A DNA stretch of 64,000 bases, taken from the NCBI GenBank assembly GCA_965263045.1, contig CBDHGK010000041.1:124001-188000 (forward strand). The letters are read 5' to 3'. This DNA is from G963664115 sp965263045 (GTDB taxonomy: Bacteria > Acidobacteriota > Terriglobia > 20CM-2-55-15). The stretch's first letter is position 1. The number at the start of each line of letters is the position of its first letter. Positions 1 to 8,455 of the stretch are shown here, in pieces. The notes beneath the pieces are model-generated. The model was not told the DNA's origin and did not search any database. It saw only the letters and a list, made by a program, of their open reading frames with translations. Both the position numbers and the translations under genes were made by a program.

Positions 1-93
1 GATACTGGCATCCATCACCTCCGGCATGGTGCCGTTCAAGGCCGCGAAGACAACCGATACGGAGATCAGGCCAATGAAGATTGCGTTCAGCAA
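1..93 (-). CDS. SpmA-like nucleoside-recognition membrane protein, N-terminus only
   Basis: Only the first 31 residues are in the window; the gene runs off the left edge. Reading begins at a TTG codon at 91-93 and starts MLNAIFIGLISVSVV, then a short hydrophilic stretch ALNGTMPEV. This resembles the beginning of spore maturation protein A / nucleoside-recognition (Gate) domain membrane proteins, which start with a hydrophobic helix followed by an A-x-N-G-R/T-M turn. The start is inferred: there is an in-frame stop further upstream and no ATG between. Role in non-sporulating bacteria is not well known. Identification rests on a short segment, so it is tentative. Confidence 0.45.
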   Translation of the reverse strand, partial: MLNAIFIGLISVSVVFAALNGTMPEVMDASI

Positions 94-299
94 AGTTTCG
101 AACTCCGATCGATCAAACCTGCTTGGCCGCTCACCTTATACGGCCTGTCGATAGTGTCTTTACGACGGTGTTCCCGAATGCAGGATTTCGTTTGCGGCAC
201 AGTCATCGGGCAATTCTCTCCTGAGATCATCTGTCTTCCAAACTATATAGGACGCCAGACGGCAAGCTTTCCTTTTCCTTGAATGCCGTGCGACAGAGC

Positions 300-488
300 T
301 TAGCGCTTGCAACGAATTCCCTCCAGTCGGGAGCACGTTAGCAGGCGTTCGTTAACGACCGAGAAGATCGGCTTCTGGGAGACGAACCATAACTTTTCAT
401 CGTCGCGTCGGTAGGTTAACGATAGGATCACAGAACCACCGAAAATAGCCTTATCGACGATGGGAACTTCAAAGTAGGCATATGACAA
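300..488 (-). CDS. short hypothetical ORF, possibly the 3' part of a broken gene
   Basis: A 62-codon open frame beginning at a TTG codon at 486-488 (MSYAYFEVPIVDKAIFGG). I do not recognise the family. Composition is protein-like (mixed hydrophobic and charged, several aromatics) but there is no clear ribosome binding site. It meets the methyltransferase remnant head to head at about position 480, where that gene also lacks a start codon, so both may have been broken at one junction. The stretch 94-299 upstream holds nothing I can name. Confidence 0.25.
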   Translation of the reverse strand: MSYAYFEVPIVDKAIFGGSVILSLTYRRDDEKLWFVSQKPIFSVVNERLLTCSRLEGIRCKR

Positions 489-784
489 GATTGGCGTTGA
501 TTACGCTGCTCGCCGACGAGCGGATCCGCGAATCGCAGCGGCGCTCTGGAGGAAGCTCGAAGAATGTAAGAGCGTTTTGAACGTGGGTGCGGGAACGGGC
601 TCGTACGAGCCCACAGACCGTTTTGTCATTGCAGTCGAGCCCTCCATCAGGATGATCCAGCAGCGTCCAGCGGACGCCGCGCCTGCCTTGCGGGCAATAG
701 CTGAGGATCTCCCTTTTCAGAATGGGTCGTTCGACGCGACGCTCGGGGTACTGACTATCCATCACTGGACGGATTGGCGGGAAG

Positions 785-2222
785 GAGTCAAGCCCATTCT
801 TAGTTGAAACTCTCCACGGCTCACGATGGGTCATGCAACCTTCTTCTTCGATCTCGTCGACGTCTTCGCCTCAATTTTCAGCTCTCGCTGGAGGGCTTCG
901 CGGAGCTTTGGAAGATGACGGTAGCCGATCACCTTCCTCAGGCGCGGTTCGATGTCGATGAGCGCCGTCGCCAACCAGCGTTGCCGCTGACTCGAGTTCT
1001 TCCAATGATCGACCTTCGCACACCTTTCCTCGACAAGGGCATTGACCGATTCCAGGCAATTCGTCGTCTTGAACGAACGGCCCAAGACCCCGTACACGCC
1101 GAGCCGATGCAACGTGAGGGTCTCTTCCAGGCCTTCCTCAAGGCTCGCAGCCCCCGATTGGTTTCGCTCCTCGAGCTCTCCATGGAGCTCTCCGAGCGCC
1201 GCCCGAGCTTCGTCGTACTCCGGGCGCTCGTAGGCCCGCTGCAGCCGGCGTCGCCACACGGCTTGCTCGGTCTTCGATAGGTATCTCACGACGTTCTCGC
1301 GTTTGTGCCATTGGCAGCGTTGGACCAGGGCTCGATTCCTGAATGCCTTCTTGACCGCCGCCCGCAGACCTTTGCCGCCGTCGACAATCACCAGCACGCC
1401 TTCAGAGATGTCCAGGCCCCGCTCCATCAACGAACGGAGAAACGGAGTCAGCACTTGCTCGTTCTCCGTGTCGGTCTCCACGAAGCCCAAGAAGCGTTTG
1501 TCGCCCGAAAGCGTGACGCCCAGGGCCACTACCATCAGGGCGTCGGCAAACGCCTTCCCGTCCAGGAAGATCGCCACGACGTCCTCGCCACTCAGATCCC
1601 GCTGCATCTCCCGAAGTTTCGCGGCACTCGCCTGGACGAATCCTCGAGACACCGTCGAACTCGACAGTCCGATCGCTCCCGGAATCGCTTCAGCGGCCGA
1701 TTCATAGTTCCGGCAGGAGATCCCATACAGCACACGTCTGAGCAGTAGCTCGTTCACCGCGCCACCCGGACTGAGTTCCTCGTAGGTCCGAAGCGGAATC
1801 TCCCCGCCCGCCACGCTGCGCACTCGAGGCACCCGAACCGGCACCCGCTGGCCACCCAGCCCCACGGTCCCCGGATTGCTCCCGTGTCGCCGGCCCCGCA
1901 ACGCCGCCTCCTTTCGTGCGTATCGCTCACCCGCCAACGACTTCACTTCCTCGTCGAGCAACTCCTCCACGTGCATCAACCCCAGTGGGATCAACGCCCG
2001 AATCATCTCCACCTTCGAGTCCAATTCCAGTCCCGAGTATTCCTCCCGGCTCAGGACCTCGACCTCACCCAGCACACGCGACTTCTTGCGTTTCTTTACC
2101 GAACGTAACAGACTCCTCATCTCGGCTCCTTTCTCTTACAGGCTTGATGTTGTTTCTTCCAATACCATCAAACCATAGGGTTTGGAGCCGTTTCAATTTC
2201 CAACTAAGATTGGCACACATTC
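785..2222 (-). mobile_element. IS256-family insertion sequence, copy 1 (1438 bp)
   Basis: The ends are set by comparison with copy 2 at 25906-27346 and by an 8-bp direct repeat GCGGGAAG at 777-784 and 2223-2230. The termini are imperfect inverted repeats: left GAGTCAAGCCCATTCTTAG, right (reverse complement) GAATGTGTGCCAATCTTAG, both followed by a TTGGAAA-like tract. One transposase gene fills the element. It differs from copy 2 by a 3-bp indel in the transposase (one Glu codon) and by at least one substitution near the right end (2178 versus 27302), so the two copies separated recently. It interrupts the methyltransferase gene. Confidence 0.95.
831..2120 (-). CDS. IS256-family (mutator-type) transposase, copy 1
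   Basis: 429 residues, a usual length for the family. The DDE triad is visible: D187 in FLDGKAF, D247 in VIVDGGKGL and E357 in TTNCLESVN. The C-x2-H motif (RCQWHKRENV, about 269-272) typical of IS256 transposases lies between the second Asp and the Glu. An ATG at 2118-2120 is preceded by AAAGGAG. Compared with copy 2 it lacks one Glu in the stretch LREMQ(E)RDLSGED; this lies outside the catalytic motifs, so activity may be retained. It catalyses copy-out/paste-in transposition with 8-9 bp target duplication. Confidence 0.95.
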   Translation of the reverse strand: MRSLLRSVKKRKKSRVLGEVEVLSREEYSGLELDSKVEMIRALIPLGLMHVEELLDEEVKSLAGERYARKEAALRGRRHGSNPGTVGLGGQRVPVRVPRVRSVAGGEIPLRTYEELSPGGAVNELLLRRVLYGISCRNYESAAEAIPGAIGLSSSTVSRGFVQASAAKLREMQRDLSGEDVVAIFLDGKAFADALMVVALGVTLSGDKRFLGFVETDTENEQVLTPFLRSLMERGLDISEGVLVIVDGGKGLRAAVKKAFRNRALVQRCQWHKRENVVRYLSKTEQAVWRRRLQRAYERPEYDEARAALGELHGELEERNQSGAASLEEGLEETLTLHRLGVYGVLGRSFKTTNCLESVNALVEERCAKVDHWKNSSQRQRWLATALIDIEPRLRKVIGYRHLPKLREALQRELKIEAKTSTRSKKKVA

Positions 2223-2479
2223 GCGGGAAGGACTGTGGGAACTGAAAAGAGTTACTGGCCGCCGCCTAGTCCTCTTAACCTGGGATCCTGATTTCGCTGA
2301 TTTCTGGCTCGTTCAACGTTATCTCCCCCAGCTGCTTTCGCTTGATCGCGACAGGCTTCCGACAATCCGTGCCTTGCTGTCGTTTCTCCCCAGAGCTAGT
2401 GTCAGCGCCTTGCCCATTCCTAATGATTGTACCGATGGCTTCATGGGTGCCTACTGGGCACGACCCGAAGCGTACCTAG

Positions 2480-4333
2480 ACCCTGAACAAGCGTGATTGA
2501 TGAGGAATTGAAAGTGGAATAACCGCCGAAGTACCCGAAATGCCCCCTCTCCGTGCGAAAAAAACCTTGGACAGATTCTTTGGAGAAGGAGGCATTTCAG
2601 ATGAACGATTATACGCGCAAGAACATGAGGAACCGCAAGCGGCGAATTGAGCGTCGGCTTGGGGATCGGAATTGGAAAGATCAGGCGAAGCCGATGCTGT
2701 CGGCGCGCAACATCCGGTACGAGATGGGAGACCGGATGAGGGGTCTGTCGGTGGGCGGCATCGGAATGATGCATCAGGTGGCGCGGCGGACCGGACTGAT
2801 CGAAGCCATCGACAAGGACGTGCATGTGCTGAAGCGGCATCTGCCCTACCAGGAATCGGATCACGTGTTGAACATCGCCTACAACGCGTTGAGTGGGGGC
2901 ACGTGTATGGAAGATATCGAACTGCGGCGCAATGACGAAGTGTATCTGGACGCGTTGGGAGCACAGCGGATTCCGGATCCGACCACGGCGGGAGACTTCT
3001 GCCGGCGATTTGAGGAAGACGACGTGGAGTCGCTGATGGACACGTTCAATAAAGTGCGGCTGAAAGTCTGGCGCCAGCAGCCCGATGCGTTTTTCGAGGA
3101 AGCGGTTCTGGAGGCGGACGGGACATTGGCCCCAACCACCGGAGAATGCAAAGACGGGATGGACGTGGCCTACGACGGGACATGGGGTTATCACCCACTG
3201 TTGATTTCGCTGGCGAACACGGCCGAACCGTTATACCTGGTGAACCGGAGCGGCAACCGGCCCTCGCATGAGGGAGCGGCCAAACGGTTCGATCAGGCAA
3301 TCGCGTTGTGCCAGCGTGCGGGGTTCGATCAGATCCTGCTGCGCGGGGACACCGACTTCAGCCAGACCCGGTATTTGGATGGATGGGACGACCAGGGCGT
3401 GGGCTTCATCTTCGGCATCGACGCGATGAAAAACCTGGTGGCCCGGGCCGACCAATTGGAGCCGGACTGCTGGGCGCGCCTGGAACGTCCCGCCAAGTAC
3501 GAGGTAGCCAGCCAACCCCGCCAGCGTCCCGACAAGGTCAAGGAACGGATCGTTCGGGAGCGTGACTTTGAGAATATCCGCTTGCGGGGCGAGGATGTGG
3601 CCGAGTTTGCGTATCGGCCCGGAGCCTGCGATCGGGACTACCGCGTCGTTGTGGTGCGAAAGAATCTGTCGGTGGCCAAAGGGGAGCAGGTGTTGTTCGA
3701 CGACATCCGGTACTTCTTCTACATTACCAACCGTGCGGATCCTGCGGACCAGATCGTGATGCGTGCGAATCAACGGTGCAATCAAGAGAATCTTATTGAG
3801 CAGCTCAAGAACGGCGTACACGCCTTGGGGATGCCGGTCGGGGATCAGACCAGCAACTGGGCCTACATGGTGATGGCCTCACTGGCCTGGACACTGAAGG
3901 CGTGGTTTGCGTTATTGCTGCCCGAAACCGGACGTTGGGGCCAGAAGTATCAGGCCGAGAAGCAGACCGTGCTACGCATGGAGTTCAAAACGTTCCTGAA
4001 CGCCTTCATGCTCGTGCCTTGCCAGCTCGTGCGTACTGGTCGGCGCATCGTCTTCCGGCTGATGGCCTGGAACCCGTGGTTGCCAGTCTTGTTTCGTGCC
4101 GTGGATGTGTTGCGTCAACCTCTGCGATGCTGACCCGATCATGGATCTGAGCCCGGGCGGTCGAGGTCCCGGTTTCTTTCAACCCTTCAAACAGACACGG
4201 CGAGGCGGCAACTGAAACAGATACAACACGAACCGCATACCTGGAAAAAGCGATCTGGGAACGGGAGCTTATGCCTCCAATTTTACGGCCGTGAACCGGC
4301 CGTTTGTCCACTGGTTATGCGCTTGTTTTGGGC
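2480..4333 (+). mobile_element. IS1380-family insertion sequence (1854 bp)
   Basis: Boundaries come from terminal inverted repeats, ACCCTGAACAAGCG on the left and GCCCAAAACAAGCG on the right (reverse complement). They are flanked by a 4-bp target duplication CTAG at 2476-2479 and 4334-4337. Removing the element plus one CTAG rejoins the methyltransferase reading frame with the residue spacing expected for the family (PEAYL-EQEVKDGISS), which independently confirms the ends. Length and 4-bp duplication fit IS1380. The only gene is the transposase. The segments 2480-2600 and 4134-4333 are non-coding ends. Confidence 0.9.
2601..4133 (+). CDS. IS1380-family transposase
   Basis: 510 residues from the ATG at 2601, chosen because AGGAGG lies just upstream at 2587-2592; an in-frame extension to 2553 has no such signal. 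Family hallmarks: EADGTLAPTTGECKDGMDV (first catalytic Asp region), WGYHPLLISLA, LLRGDTDF (second Asp region) and NQRCNQENLIEQLKNGVHAL (Glu region). The C-terminal part keeps the hydrophobic block seen in IS1380 enzymes. The frame is intact, so the element may still be mobile. Confidence 0.92.
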   Translation: MNDYTRKNMRNRKRRIERRLGDRNWKDQAKPMLSARNIRYEMGDRMRGLSVGGIGMMHQVARRTGLIEAIDKDVHVLKRHLPYQESDHVLNIAYNALSGGTCMEDIELRRNDEVYLDALGAQRIPDPTTAGDFCRRFEEDDVESLMDTFNKVRLKVWRQQPDAFFEEAVLEADGTLAPTTGECKDGMDVAYDGTWGYHPLLISLANTAEPLYLVNRSGNRPSHEGAAKRFDQAIALCQRAGFDQILLRGDTDFSQTRYLDGWDDQGVGFIFGIDAMKNLVARADQLEPDCWARLERPAKYEVASQPRQRPDKVKERIVRERDFENIRLRGEDVAEFAYRPGACDRDYRVVVVRKNLSVAKGEQVLFDDIRYFFYITNRADPADQIVMRANQRCNQENLIEQLKNGVHALGMPVGDQTSNWAYMVMASLAWTLKAWFALLLPETGRWGQKYQAEKQTVLRMEFKTFLNAFMLVPCQLVRTGRRIVFRLMAWNPWLPVLFRAVDVLRQPLRC

Positions 4334-4661
4334 CTAGAGCAAGAAGTCAAGGATGGAATCTCGAGTTTTAGGTTGAATCCCGATCTTGATCGCTCTCTCA
4401 ACCAACTGCGAGAAGACCTCGAGAGCGGTTCTTGGGATCGGAGCTATGGAGATCTGAGGAAACAATCCGAATCGGATGTAGGTTACCGGATCGTGGTTTG
4501 GGAACGGTGACTGTTGGGCCAATCCAGCGACCAGCGGAGTCGTTCCCCAGAAGTCGGCTTCGGGGAAGCAACGAAGTGGGTTTTAGAAGCCGACTTAAGA
4601 AAATCGACTGTTGCCTTGAACACCCTTCCGCAGAGCTCACAGAGTTAGCGTTCAAGACCAG

Positions 4662-5120
4662 TCAGTGCCCCTGGGCCGCCATCCGGCGCTGCATCTCCTC
4701 TTCGCCAACATCTTCCACGTGTGTCGCAAGCGTCCACTGGTGGCCAAACGGGTCCGTCAACGTGCCGGATCGGTCTCCGTAAAACTGGTTCTGAAGCGGA
4801 CGGACTTCCGTCGCCCCTGCATTCAGGGCCCGCGCGAATACCTCGTCGACGTCGTCGACGTAGATCATCAATGACGTCGGGGAACCGCCGTATGCTTTCG
4901 GTCCTTTCGCACCCATGTCCGGATTTTCATCGGCCATCATCACCGGAGAATCGCCAATCTTAATTTCCGCGTGCATGACCTTTCCTTCCTCGCCCGGCAT
5001 CCGCAACAGTTCTGTCGCGCCAAAGGCGGTCTTGTAGAACTCGATCGCGTCCCCAGCGCCATCGACAATCATATACGGCGTCACGCTGTGGTAACCGGGG
5101 GGAACGGGCTGAACGGCCAT
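4662..5120 (-). CDS. VOC (glyoxalase/PhnB-like) family protein
   Basis: 152 residues with the PhnB/YdcE-type vicinal-oxygen-chelate pattern: HSVTPYMIVDGAGDAIEFYKTAFGA at the start, then MHAEIKIGDSPVMMADENPDMG, then SLMIYVDDVDEVFARALNAGA and DPFGHQWTLATH. These are the two beta-alpha-beta-beta-beta modules of the fold. AGGAGG stands 7 bases before the ATG at 5118-5120. Members are small cytoplasmic enzymes or binding proteins, and the substrate cannot be read from sequence. It stands alone, transcribed away from the upstream MarR operon. Gap 4511-4661 downstream holds only short inverted repeats. Confidence 0.85.
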   Translation of the reverse strand: MAVQPVPPGYHSVTPYMIVDGAGDAIEFYKTAFGATELLRMPGEEGKVMHAEIKIGDSPVMMADENPDMGAKGPKAYGGSPTSLMIYVDDVDEVFARALNAGATEVRPLQNQFYGDRSGTLTDPFGHQWTLATHVEDVGEEEMQRRMAAQGH

Positions 5121-5470
5121 AGGAACCTCCTGTCGGATTTGAATCGAAGCCCAGAATGTATCAGGAAGTCACCGACATCGGCCAATGATATCGGAGGAAA
5201 ACACGCCGAAGCGTTTATCGGTTCTGGGATAAAGCATGGCACGTCCCTTTGGGGACTACGGAACCGTAAACTGATACTGACCATCGACTGCGATCGGTTC
5301 TATATGCGGCAGGTATGAGAGCGGCCCGCGTGATCGTGCTCATAATCTACCGCACGCGGGTTTCAGGAGAGGGAACGGTGACACCCTCAGAGAATCCCTC
5401 TCTTGACACGTCTCAAACCCGGCCACGCAGAATCATCTCGACGGTTGTCCCGTATCCGGATCCGCAGGCC
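5121..5470. other. intergenic stretch without a gene
   Basis: About 350 bases with no convincing ORF. It holds an 8-bp perfect inverted repeat (CCCGCGTG near 5325 and CACGCGGG near 5353) that could form a hairpin downstream of the methyltransferase at 5471. No U-tract follows on either strand, so it is not called a terminator. Confidence 0.5.
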
Positions 5471-6100
5471 TCATTTCGCCGGTCTCCTGGCGAAGACGCA
5501 GACCGCGTTGACGGGCTTCATTCGAAGTACCTTCGTCCGGATGTCCACAAAACCGGCGCTGCCCAGCTCAGCCTCCAGTTTTCGCCCTTCATCGGCTGCA
5601 TCCTGATTGGTTGCCCTGGCATTTCTGGGTTGAAACGTCAGCGCGAAAGTGCCTCCGGGCTTGAGCGCAAACTTTACGTTGGCCAGGGCGCTCATCCGAT
5701 CCGCCCAGAACATGTGGACGTTGACTGCGAACGCCTTGTCGAACGGGAAGGAAAAGCACATCATCTCGGCTACCGATCCGGCATGAAGTTCCACCCGACC
5801 TTGATCGATTGAGACGGCGTTTCTGCCCGAAGCCCGCGTTACCATTAATGGGGAGTGATCGATGCCGACGACCTTCCCGTTCACGGCAAGACGGGCGGCT
5901 TGTGCAATACCCAACCCGGGACCGAAACCGATCTCAAGCACCCGATCTCCGGACTGGATGTCGAGCAGGTCGATTGTCCGGAATGTGCGTTCCCGATTGG
6001 AGGGACGGTTGGCTATGATCAACCCGACGATCCGTCCGCCAACACCCGACGGTTTTCCGAACTGGCTCTTCAGTGTCTGAGCGATCTTCCCAGGCGTCAT
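5471..6100 (-). CDS. class I SAM-dependent methyltransferase, MarR operon
   Basis: 209 residues. The SAM-binding motif I VLEIGFGPGLG is at about residues 54-64, followed by the acidic strand end VVGIDHSPLM and a late strand GGTFALTFQPRN. The fold is that of small-molecule methyltransferases (UbiE/COQ5-like). Its ATG overlaps the stop of the MarR gene by four bases (ATGA at 6097-6100), so the two are translationally coupled. The operon context suggests that the product acts on, or is induced by, a small compound sensed by the MarR protein; that compound is unknown. Confidence 0.85.
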   Translation of the reverse strand: MTPGKIAQTLKSQFGKPSGVGGRIVGLIIANRPSNRERTFRTIDLLDIQSGDRVLEIGFGPGLGIAQAARLAVNGKVVGIDHSPLMVTRASGRNAVSIDQGRVELHAGSVAEMMCFSFPFDKAFAVNVHMFWADRMSALANVKFALKPGGTFALTFQPRNARATNQDAADEGRKLEAELGSAGFVDIRTKVLRMKPVNAVCVFARRPAK

Positions 6101-6528
6101 AGGTGCCTTCCCAACGCCTGGCGAACCTCTTTGAGGACGCGGGCTGCCTGAGCGAGTTGTGATTTGTGCTTACGAAGATCGATGTCTCTGTAGAGCCTCT
6201 CTTCCCGCCTCCGCATGCTCCGGATCAGGCGCGTACCTTTACCCGTCAAGCTGACCAGGAAGGATCGCTTGTGAGACGGATTGTTTTTGAACGTTATGAA
6301 ATCGCCCGCCTGAAGGGCATTGACGAGGGTCTGAATGTGCTGACGTGTCACGAATCGACGGCGGGCGATGTCGGGTACCGTCGTGGGGCCATTCTTGAGC
6401 AGGAACTCCATGACGGCGCGCATTCCGAGAGTGACCGGTTCATCGCGATGAATTTCATCGGCAACCTGAACCATTCGGTGGTAAAGCAGTCGGACTTCGT
6501 CCAGCAGCGTTTCAATCTCATTGGCCAT
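6097..6528 (-). CDS. MarR-family transcriptional regulator
   Basis: 143 residues with a winged helix-turn-helix: MRAVMEFLLKNGPTTVPDIARR, then TRQHIQTLVNALQAGDFI (recognition helix) and the wing NPSHKRSFLVSLTGKG. The C-terminal helix forms the usual dimer interface. It is the middle gene of a three-gene operon. Upstream of the first gene are palindromes of the MarR operator type (7114-7130 and 7141-7157) overlying the promoter, so autorepression relieved by a small ligand is likely. Confidence 0.9.
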   Translation of the reverse strand: MANEIETLLDEVRLLYHRMVQVADEIHRDEPVTLGMRAVMEFLLKNGPTTVPDIARRRFVTRQHIQTLVNALQAGDFITFKNNPSHKRSFLVSLTGKGTRLIRSMRRREERLYRDIDLRKHKSQLAQAARVLKEVRQALGRHL

Positions 6529-6571
6529 TTCTACGACCTCCGATAGTGTTTCTTAACCAAAGAAAGGGGGC

Positions 6572-7054
6572 TCAACCTCTGGGTTCCCAGTGTCGCAGTA
6601 CTTCCGCGCGTTGTTGGGGAGTGAGCACTTCCCAGGAATCGACCATCAGCTGAAACGCACTTGCAATAGCGGTTTCGCTCAGACCGGCGGCAGCTGACTG
6701 GAGGCGCGAGATGTCCTCGGTTCGAAGTGTGCCCGACTCGAGCGCGTCCGAGAAGTCGATCCGCAGTGCCACTTCTTCTGCCCGGATCTGGGCAAGCTCG
6801 GACTGGAAGCGGCGCAAGATGGGCAGCAGAATGCCACGCTGTTGGGTGTCGACGTCCAGCGCGTCCAGGACACGATCCAGTCTCCTGTCGCTGGGCGTAG
6901 AATCCGAGAACAGACGACCTGGTTCTCGCCGTGGACCGTCGATAGCCCAGAAAAGGCTCACGAGGAACACGATACCCAGCACCATCCAGAAAGCTTTCCG
7001 ACCGCGGCCCTTCCGACGATGTTCTACCTTATCGATCCTGTTTTCGTTGGTCAT
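6572..7054 (-). CDS. membrane-anchored Spy/CpxP-like (LTxxQ) periplasmic protein
   Basis: 160 residues. A basic N-terminus (about residues 1-20) is followed by one transmembrane helix (AFWMVLGIVFLVSLFWAI, about 21-38). The rest is a helical periplasmic domain with RILLPILRRFQSELAQIRAE and, near the end, LTPQQRAEVLRHW, which matches the LTxxQ motif of Spy/CpxP/CnrX-type proteins. Such proteins act as periplasmic chaperones or stress/metal sensors. AAGGAGAA precedes the ATG. First gene of the MarR operon, with an untranslated leader of roughly 70 bases. Confidence 0.7.
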   Translation of the reverse strand: MTNENRIDKVEHRRKGRGRKAFWMVLGIVFLVSLFWAIDGPRREPGRLFSDSTPSDRRLDRVLDALDVDTQQRGILLPILRRFQSELAQIRAEEVALRIDFSDALESGTLRTEDISRLQSAAAGLSETAIASAFQLMVDSWEVLTPQQRAEVLRHWEPRG

Positions 7055-7113
7055 TTCTCATTCTCCTTAGATTGTGCAGGTGCCTGGATTCCGATTACCG
7101 GCCCCCGCTGTTA

Positions 7114-7158
7114 TGACAAGTTACTTGTCAAGTATAGACATGACAACATACTTGTCAA
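7114..7158 (-). promoter_or_regulatory. promoter of the MarR operon with two palindromic operators
   Basis: On the minus strand TTGACA (7153-7158) and TATACT (7131-7136) are separated by 16 bases, a near-consensus sigma-70 promoter. A perfect palindrome TGACAAGTTACTTGTCA (7114-7130) covers the expected start site. A second, imperfect copy TGACAACATACTTGTCA (7141-7157) overlaps the -35 box and spacer. Centres are 27 bases apart. The position and form fit autoregulation by the MarR protein encoded at 6097-6528. The stretch 7159-7435 beyond shows nothing further. Confidence 0.8.
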
Positions 7159-7435
7159 TAAAAATCTTGAGGTCTGAATTCGACTCTTGGAAATCAGGGG
7201 ACAGGCTTCGCATTGAAACGTGCGTTTGCCTGGAAAGAACGGCTCTGATGCAACGCGTTTACATCGGTCGTGAACGCACGTCGATGATGTGAGTCGACCG
7301 CGCCGGAAGGCAGGCGGTGGCTTTGATCAAACCTTCAGATGGCCGTATGACCGGCTATATACCCGGTCGGGTGCCTGACCACCGCGTGGTGTTCCCGAAT
7401 TCCATGCAAAACTTTGATCGCATTCCACCTCGCAC

Positions 7436-8455
7436 TCAGAACGCTTCATCAGCCTCAAACAGGAGGACGGCCTCCGACTCCCTGTAGGGATGATTCATCT
7501 GACGCGTCTCCATGTAGGTCATGAAGATGCGCTCCAGAGGGATCTCCTGCGACATTAGGACGCCAACCCTGTACCCGGGTTTGTTCTTGTTGGAGGGTGC
7601 CTCCAGACACGCCAGGGACTCAGCGATCGCTCGATTCGTCGTCGCCGAGACGAAGGTGCGATTGGGGGGCCGGGTGGGCAGTCCGGCGCTATGGACACCG
7701 CGGTAGAGCACGATTGAAGAAATTCCCAACTCTCGATACAGGGCCCTCACGACAGCCAGTCGTCGAACAACGTAGTTGCGCCGTCGCTCCCTGCTGAACT
7801 TGCCCTGAGTCTCCCGCTGTTCCCGAAGAATCTTTCCCTCGTACGGGACGAGTCCCATTTCAGCGATGACCATCCGTTGAGCCTTGACGCACTCGCTGTA
7901 GTGGAACTTGCAGACATAGTGCGCAGCGAATGCCGACTCGTTGGCTCCGAGGTCATGGTGCTTCATGTAGGATTCGATGTCCTCGAAAAGATTATTGAGG
8001 CCTTCTTTGCGCGAGAAGTCGGGCTGAATGCCTGCCCGAAGCGCCTTCGAGGAACGACAAAGCCACTTGCGTGCATCCAACTCCGCTTCCCCGAGCTCCA
8101 GCAGGGTAGTCTGTCGCGCATCTTCGTCGCATGGGATCTCGATCTGTCTGTCGAGGCGCTCTGCAATGGCTGCGTATCGCGCAACAGATCTCTGATCGGG
8201 GCATTCCGAGTCCAATGCAAACTGAAAGGATCCGATCTCCTCGAAGGGAATCTCCCAGGTGTTCCCCTTGTCCTCGAAATCCAGGATCTCGAAGATGACC
8301 AGACCTGAAGATTCCCGCAGCTCTTGAATGCCAACCGGCGTCCGTCTGTAGTCAAGCGCCCGACCCTGGTTCCCGACCACAAGATGTTTCAGTGATCCCG
8401 GCTCAAAATGCGAGTCTGAGAGTTTGTCGGCGTTGTATTGGTAGGGCGATGCCAT
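7436..8455 (-). CDS. putative ADP-ribosyltransferase-fold protein
   Basis: 339 residues from the ATG at 8453-8455 (a GTG three codons earlier is possible; no strong ribosome binding site for either). I do not recognise the full-length family. The C-terminal third carries what look like the three R-S-E class ADP-ribosyltransferase elements in order: Arg252 in SIVLYRGVHSAG, Ser270-Ala-Thr272 in RTFVSATTNRAIA (the STS position) and Glu326-x-Glu328 in HPYRESEAVLLF. Spacing is like that of arginine-specific toxins and effectors. The first 240 residues are helical and charged, with no signal peptide. It stands alone between the MarR operon and an MBL gene, so a target cannot be inferred. Confidence 0.5.
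   Translation of the reverse strand: MASPYQYNADKLSDSHFEPGSLKHLVVGNQGRALDYRRTPVGIQELRESSGLVIFEILDFEDKGNTWEIPFEEIGSFQFALDSECPDQRSVARYAAIAERLDRQIEIPCDEDARQTTLLELGEAELDARKWLCRSSKALRAGIQPDFSRKEGLNNLFEDIESYMKHHDLGANESAFAAHYVCKFHYSECVKAQRMVIAEMGLVPYEGKILREQRETQGKFSRERRRNYVVRRLAVVRALYRELGISSIVLYRGVHSAGLPTRPPNRTFVSATTNRAIAESLACLEAPSNKNKPGYRVGVLMSQEIPLERIFMTYMETRQMNHPYRESEAVLLFEADEAF

Larger units (their letters stand above)
481..4510 (+). pseudogene. class I SAM-dependent methyltransferase, split into three parts by two insertion sequences
   Basis: Three segments join in one frame into a protein of about 240 residues. Part 1 (481-784) contains YDKIGVDYAARRR and the SAM-binding loop NVGAGTGSYEP, and runs to HHWTDWREG. 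Part 2 (2231-2479) carries LLTWDPDFADFWLV and GAYWARPEAYL. Part 3 (4338-4510) begins EQEVKDGISSF and ends SYGDLRKQSESDVGYRIVV. The IS256-family element sits after base 784 (duplication GCGGGAAG) and the IS1380-family element after 2479 (duplication CTAG). Removing each element with one duplication copy restores the frame exactly. There is no in-frame ATG or GTG before YDKIG (TAG at 475-477), so the start is also lost. The gene is dead as it stands. The family methylates small molecules; the substrate is unknown. Confidence 0.85.

Noticed and set aside
804..1748. Long plus-strand ORFs across both IS256-family copies
   Set aside because: Antisense shadows of the transposase; the same frames recur in copy 2 and none has a start signal or recognisable motif.
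5320..5362. CCCGCGTG/CACGCGGG inverted repeat as a terminator
   Set aside because: The loop is long (about 20 bases) and neither strand has a T-run after the stem.
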